From contig JBFWRV010000012.1 of assembly GCA_050248715.1 (NCBI GenBank), forward strand, positions 1-64,000: a DNA stretch of 64,000 nt, given 5' to 3'. Position 1 is the stretch's first letter. The number at the start of each line of letters is the position of its first letter. Source of the stretch: AWTP1-13 sp050248715. Its GTDB lineage: Bacteria > Pseudomonadota > Alphaproteobacteria > Rhizobiales > Hyphomicrobiaceae. The notes under the pieces were generated by a model that did no database searches, was not told the DNA's origin, and saw only the letters and a program-made list of their open reading frames with translations. The translations under genes were made by a program, and so were the position numbers. Positions 59,664 to 64,000 of this stretch are shown piece after piece.

Positions 59664-62600
59664 CTACTCTGCCGCCATCGGCCTCGGCCAGCGGTGCTCG
59701 TCGGTGACTGGCGGCTTGATCGGAACGGGCGTGGTGGGCAGCGGCGCCTCGGGCTCCTCAACGGGGCCGACGAAACGCGAGAAGAGGCGCCAGCCGAGCC
59801 TGGCGATGTCGTCCATCACGGCGAACACCGCCGGCACGAACACCAGCGACAGCAAGGTCGACGACATCAGGCCGCCGATGACGGCGATGGCCATCGGCGA
59901 GCGGAACTCGCCGCCCGAGCCCACGCCGTAGGCTGACGGCAGCATGCCGCCGATCATGGCGATGGTGGTCATGATGATGGGCCGCGCGCGCTTGCGGCCG
60001 GCATCGACGATGGCCTCGGTGCGCGCCACCCCGCGCTTCATCTCCTCGATGGCGAAGTCGACCAGCATGATGGCGTTCTTCGTCACGATGCCCATCAGCA
60101 TGAGGATGCCGATCACCACGGGCAGGCTGATCGGCCGGCCCGTCGCGGCGAGTGCGACGATGGCGCCGCCGATCGAGAGCGGCAGCGAGAACAGGATGGT
60201 GACGGGTTGCAGGAAGCTGCCGAACAGCAGCACGAGCACCGCATAGACCATCATGATGCCCGCGCCCATCGCCTTGGCGAAGCTCTCGAACACCTCGCCC
60301 ATCACTTCCGCGTCGCCGAACTGCTTGAGCTCGACTCCGACCGGAAGGTTCCTGGCCGCCGGCAGCGCCATCACCCGCTCCACCGCCTTGCCCAGCGCCA
60401 CGTCGCCGACGAGGTCGGCGCCGATGACGACGCGGCGCATGCGGTCGTAGCGGTCGATGGCGGTAGGACCCTGCGACAGCTCGAAGCTTGCGACCGCAGA
60501 GAGCGGCACGGCGGCCCCGGAGCTGGTAGCGACCTTGAGCGACTCCAGGATCTGCCCCTGCTGGCGCGCGCGCTCGTCGAGCTGCACGCGGATCGGCACC
60601 TGGCGGTCGCCGACGTCGAACTTGGCGAGGTTGGCGCCGATGTCGCCGATGGTGGCAATGCGCACGGCCTCGGAGATGGCTTCCGTCGAGACGCCGAGGT
60701 CGGCCGCGACGTCGGTGATCGGCACCACCCTCAGCTCCGGTCGGTCAAGTTCGGCCGTCGACACCACATTGGCAAGCAGAGGGATGCGCTTGGCCTGGCT
60801 CGTCAGGTCCGCGGCAGCGCGCGACACGTCGGCGCCGTTGCGCCCGGACGCCACGAGCTGGAACTGGCGCTGGCCGTTGTCCTTCAGGAACCAGAAGCGA
60901 ATGTCCGGCACGTTGGCGAGCCCCGCGCCGATCTCGTGGCGCACCGCGTCCTGGCTGAGCTTGCGCTTGTCCTTGCCCACGAGATTGATGACCAGCGTGG
61001 CCTTGCGCACCTCCGTCCCAGAGCCCAGCACGCGCCCGCCGTTGACGAAGACGCTGCGAACCTCGGGGCGCTCGCGCACCCTGGCCGCAATGCGCTCGGT
61101 CACGGCGCGGGTGTCGTCGAGGCGCGAGCCCGGCGGCAGCTCGACGGCGAGCAGCAGGCGGCTCTGATCGTCGGCCGGCAGGAAGCCCGAGGGCAGCAGG
61201 TAGAAGCTGCCGATCGAGGCCGCGAAGATCATGAGCCCGAGGGCCACGGTTCGGTACTGGTGCGCCACCGACCAGCCCACCAGCCGCGTGTAGGCCCGCA
61301 GCATCCAGCCTTCCTTGTCGACGTGGTGCGAGGGCCGCATGAAGTACGCGGCGAGCAGCGGCGTGATGAGGCGCGCCACCAGCAGCGAGAAGAACACCGC
61401 GAAGGCCACCACCAGGCCGAACTGCTTGAAGTATTGCCCGGCGATGCCCCCCATGAAGCTCACCGGCACGAACACCGCGATGATGGTGAACGTGATGGCG
61501 ATGACGGCGAGCCCGATCTCGTCGGCGGCCTCGAGCGCGGCGCGATAGGCGGATTTCCCCATGCGCATGTGGCGCACGATGTTCTCGATCTCGACGATCG
61601 CGTCGTCGACCAGGATGCCCGTGACAATGGTGATGGCGAGCAGGCTGACGAGGTTGAGCGAGAACCCGGCCGCATCGAGCGCCCAGAACGCCGGGATGAT
61701 CGACAGCGGCAGCGCGATGGCGGCGATCAGCGTAGCGCGCCAGTCGCGCAGGAAGATGAGCACCACGGCGATGGCGAGGATGGCGCCCTCGATCAGCGTG
61801 GTCATGGTCGAGTGATAGGCGCCGAGGGTATAGACCACCATCGAGTCGATGAGCTTCAGCTCGACGTTGGGATGCGCCTTCTTCAGCTCCTCGACCTTCC
61901 TGGCCACGTCGCCGGCCACGACGACATCGCTCGCACCCTTGGCGCGCGAGATGGCGAACGCCACGACCGGCGCGCCGTCGAGGGTAGCGAAAGCGCGCGG
62001 TTCTGCGGTCGCGTCCGTGACGGTGCCGAGCTCGTCGATGCGCACCTTGCGGCCCTTCGGCAGCGCAATCACGGTGCCGGCGAGATCGGCCACCGTCTGC
62101 TTGCCGGCAAGCGTGCGGATGGCCTGCTCGCGTCCCGCGATCTCGCCACGCCCACCCGCCAGGTCGACGTTGGTGGCGCGGAGCTGCCGGTTGACGTCGC
62201 CGGCGGTGATGCCGAAGGCCAGCAGCCGGTCGGGGTCGAGCGATACGCGGATTTCGCGCTCGACGCCGCCCACGCGCTCGATCTGCGACACGCCCTTCAC
62301 GCCCTGCAGCGCGCGCACCACCACGTCATCGACGAACCAGGACAGCTCCTCCGGCGTCATGCCCGGCGCCCGGGCGCCGTAGGTGACGATCGGCAGACCC
62401 TCGACCTCCAGGCGCGTGACGATCGGTTCCTCGATCGTGCGCGGCAGCTCGGAGCGGATGCGCGAGATTGCGTCCTTTACGTCGTTGAGTGCCCGATCCT
62501 GGTTGACCTCCAGGCGGAACTCGATGGTGATGACCGACGATCCTTCTGTCACCGTCGATGTCTGGTGCTTGACGCCGTTCACGCCGGCGATCGCATCCTC

Positions 62601-62807
62601 GATCTTCTTGGTGACCTGCACCTCGAGCTCGGAGGGGGCGGCGCCCGACTGATAGACGCGTACCTGTACGATCGGCACGTCGATGTTGGGAAAGCGCGTG
62701 ATGGCCAGCTGGCCAAAGCTTGCGTAGCCGAGCGCGATCAGCACCATGAACAGCACCAGCGACGGCACCGGCTGCCGGATCGACCAGGCCGAGATGTTCC
62801 AGTTCAT
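59664..62807 (-). CDS. RND-family efflux pump permease
   Basis: 1047 residues with twelve membrane helices and two large periplasmic loops. The proton relay Asp pair is in GILVDDAIVEIEN near residue 400. Other RND marks are PVSFMGGIAGQYFKQFG and GIVTKNAIMLVDFA. It forms a trimer that exports hydrophobic compounds with a periplasmic adaptor and an outer-membrane channel. The adaptor gene is directly upstream, 12 bases away. Drug versus metal or lipid substrate cannot be told; the absence of the metal-site residues of CusA-like pumps favours HAE1-like efflux. Confidence 0.93.
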   Translation of the reverse strand: MNWNISAWSIRQPVPSLVLFMVLIALGYASFGQLAITRFPNIDVPIVQVRVYQSGAAPSELEVQVTKKIEDAIAGVNGVKHQTSTVTEGSSVITIEFRLEVNQDRALNDVKDAISRIRSELPRTIEEPIVTRLEVEGLPIVTYGARAPGMTPEELSWFVDDVVVRALQGVKGVSQIERVGGVEREIRVSLDPDRLLAFGITAGDVNRQLRATNVDLAGGRGEIAGREQAIRTLAGKQTVADLAGTVIALPKGRKVRIDELGTVTDATAEPRAFATLDGAPVVAFAISRAKGASDVVVAGDVARKVEELKKAHPNVELKLIDSMVVYTLGAYHSTMTTLIEGAILAIAVVLIFLRDWRATLIAAIALPLSIIPAFWALDAAGFSLNLVSLLAITIVTGILVDDAIVEIENIVRHMRMGKSAYRAALEAADEIGLAVIAITFTIIAVFVPVSFMGGIAGQYFKQFGLVVAFAVFFSLLVARLITPLLAAYFMRPSHHVDKEGWMLRAYTRLVGWSVAHQYRTVALGLMIFAASIGSFYLLPSGFLPADDQSRLLLAVELPPGSRLDDTRAVTERIAARVRERPEVRSVFVNGGRVLGSGTEVRKATLVINLVGKDKRKLSQDAVRHEIGAGLANVPDIRFWFLKDNGQRQFQLVASGRNGADVSRAAADLTSQAKRIPLLANVVSTAELDRPELRVVPITDVAADLGVSTEAISEAVRIATIGDIGANLAKFDVGDRQVPIRVQLDERARQQGQILESLKVATSSGAAVPLSAVASFELSQGPTAIDRYDRMRRVVIGADLVGDVALGKAVERVMALPAARNLPVGVELKQFGDAEVMGEVFESFAKAMGAGIMMVYAVLVLLFGSFLQPVTILFSLPLSIGGAIVALAATGRPISLPVVIGILMLMGIVTKNAIMLVDFAIEEMKRGVARTEAIVDAGRKRARPIIMTTIAMIGGMLPSAYGVGSGGEFRSPMAIAVIGGLMSSTLLSLVFVPAVFAVMDDIARLGWRLFSRFVGPVEEPEAPLPTTPVPIKPPVTDEHRWPRPMAAE

Positions 62808-62819
62808 GGGCGTGCTCCG

Positions 62820-64000
62820 CTAGCGCGCGTCGCTCAGCCGGGCTCGCGCGCCCGCAACCGGACGCACGGCGTCGCCGTCACGCAGGAACGTGCCGGAGCG
62901 GGCGACGACGAGGTCGCCCTCGTCCAGCCCGTGCCGCACTTCCACCAGCGCCCCCGCGGAGAGGCCGGGCACAATGCGGCGCGTCTCGACCCGGTTGCCG
63001 CGCACAAGCTGCACGGAGGGGCCCTCCGGCCCGTAGAGGACGGCCGATGCCGGGATCGCAAGGCCACGCCCTGACGCCGTCTCGATACGGCCGCGGGCAA
63101 AGGCTCCGACCCTCAGCCCCTCGCGGTCGCCGAGGAAGATGCGGACGCGCCCGAGACGTGTGTTCTTGTCGACCTCGGGCGACACGAGCCGGACCCTGCC
63201 CTCGATCTCACCGAAGCCTGCAACATCCAGGCGCACCCGCTGGCCGACGGCGATCGCACGCATGCGCGTCTCCGCCACCTCCGCATCCAGCTCCACCTCG
63301 CCCTTGGCGACGATGCGGAACATCGGCTCCGCGGCTCCCGCCGCGTGGCCGCCGATGCGCGCCATGCGCCGGCTGATGACGCCGTCGGCGGGGGCGACCA
63401 CCTCGGTGCGGCCACGCCGCCAGGTCAGTTCGCGCCGCTGCGCCTTGATCTGCGCCTTCTCGGCCTCCGCCGCGGTCAGCCCGTCGCGGGCGGCGACGAG
63501 CTGCGCCTGCGCCGTGCGTGCCGCCTGCTCGCGGTTGTCGTAGGCGCTTTCAGCCATATGGCCCGCTTGCCGCAACGGCTTGGCGCGGTCGAACGCGTTG
63601 TTGGTCTCCACCACGCGCGCCTCGGCCTGCACGATCGTGCTCCGGGCCTGGGCAATGGTCGCGGTAGCGCGGGCCAGCGCCGCATCGTTCTGCGCGAGCT
63701 GGGCATCCAGCGTGTCGGCAACGAGCCGTGCGAGGACGTCGCCTTTCCTGACGCGCATGCCCTCGTCCGCCAGCACCTCCGTGATGCGCAGGCCCTCGAC
63801 CTCGGGGCCGACCAGAATCTCCTCGCGGGCGACGAGGGAGCCGGTGGCGAGCACCGTCTCGACGAAATCGGCCGGCTCGACCCGCGCGACCGTGACCGCG
63901 GCCGCCAGCAGCAGCGACTCGTCGGGCGGCGGCTGCTGCGCCGTGGTCGTCGCCGTCGCCGTCGTCGCGGGCGGCTTCGGCAGGGGCTTGCCCACCAGGG
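62820..64000 (-). CDS. RND-pump periplasmic adaptor (partial at the right edge)
   Basis: At least 391 residues of a membrane-fusion protein. A lipoyl-like half-motif VGPEVEGLRITEVLADEGMRVRKGDVLARL starts the domain, an alpha-helical hairpin (about 95-190) carries AQLAQNDAALARATATIAQA, followed by the second lipoyl half and beta-barrel. The frame remains open to the window edge; the only start inside is a GTG at 63995, and the proline/threonine-rich run there looks like the linker after a signal or anchor, so the true N-terminus lies outside the window. It is the first of the pair with the permease. Confidence 0.9.
   Translation of the reverse strand, partial: LVGKPLPKPPATTATATTTAQQPPPDESLLLAAAVTVARVEPADFVETVLATGSLVAREEILVGPEVEGLRITEVLADEGMRVRKGDVLARLVADTLDAQLAQNDAALARATATIAQARSTIVQAEARVVETNNAFDRAKPLRQAGHMAESAYDNREQAARTAQAQLVAARDGLTAAEAEKAQIKAQRRELTWRRGRTEVVAPADGVISRRMARIGGHAAGAAEPMFRIVAKGEVELDAEVAETRMRAIAVGQRVRLDVAGFGEIEGRVRLVSPEVDKNTRLGRVRIFLGDREGLRVGAFARGRIETASGRGLAIPASAVLYGPEGPSVQLVRGNRVETRRIVPGLSAGALVEVRHGLDEGDLVVARSGTFLRDGDAVRPVAGARARLSDAR

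Noticed and set aside
60207..63074. A 955-residue plus-strand frame opposite the RND pump
   Set aside because: Histidine/arginine-rich antisense of the permease and adaptor; no domain is recognisable.

Overview
The window is dense, GC-rich chromosomal DNA of an alphaproteobacterium, most likely of the order Hyphomicrobiales (Rhizobiales). The evidence is an ATP synthase F0 operon with a duplicated b subunit (b and b'), the run dciA-dsbA-dsbA-smc divergent from mutY, an RpoE-ChrR singlet-oxygen switch, a polar-growth-type coiled-coil membrane protein like the Agrobacterium growth-pole-ring protein, and short palindromic intergenic repeats of the kind common in Bradyrhizobium relatives. I see no rRNA, tRNA, CRISPR array, prophage or insertion sequence. 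Most of the window is core metabolism with a few accessory islands.

Layout. 0-8 kb: a DnaJ-domain membrane protein, a CoA-binding protein, an ECHDC3-like crotonase, a secreted helical protein, a hotdog thioesterase, rplM-rpsI behind a clear sigma-70 promoter, a TerC protein, an amidohydrolase, an orphan YCII protein and a cytochrome P450. 8-18.7 kb: a 652-residue methyltransferase/ATP-grasp fusion, an RsmB-type rRNA methyltransferase, a MAPEG protein, guaB, a lipoprotein, a CelD-type acyltransferase, then a minus-strand set of Hpt, 2Fe-2S ferredoxin, small secreted protein and ferredoxin-NADP reductase. 18.9-25.6 kb: the polar coiled-coil protein, a dipeptide epimerase, an MFS carrier overlapping a threonine/serine dehydratase, and a structured intergenic stretch ending in an intrinsic terminator. 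25.8-30.8 kb: a partial thiosulfate-oxidation operon soxA-soxX-soxB-ccdA-thiD. 30.9-37.8 kb: tkt, a Uma2 gene, pgk, a phasin, an SDR and a PfkB kinase. 37.9-39.9 kb: rpoE-chrR with its own ECF-type promoter, and a SYLF lipid-binding protein. 39.9-50.5 kb: atpI-B-E-F'-F, a HAD phosphatase, smc, two DsbA proteins, dciA and mutY. 50.9-54.6 kb: an omega-aminotransferase, a catalytically degenerate SDR, a VOC protein and a low-GC HEPN-like gene. 54.7-57.7 kb: an ECF42-type sigma factor with three YCII (DGPF) proteins and two matching candidate promoters. 57.9-64 kb: a PRISE-type reductase, an isoprenylcysteine-methyltransferase-like membrane protein, and an RND pump with its adaptor running off the right edge.

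How the parts work together. SoxA, SoxX and SoxB are periplasmic thiosulfate-oxidation enzymes, and the CcdA protein could pass reducing power across the membrane as SoxV does; soxY, soxZ and soxCD are not in the window. The ferredoxin and its reductase form a redox pair that could serve the P450 or iron-sulfur assembly. RpoE and ChrR give a singlet-oxygen or peroxide response. The least understood parts are the methyltransferase/ATP-grasp fusion, the ECF42-DGPF module with an 8-bp tandem repeat in a leader, the HEPN-like gene, and the structured RNA candidate near 25 kb.
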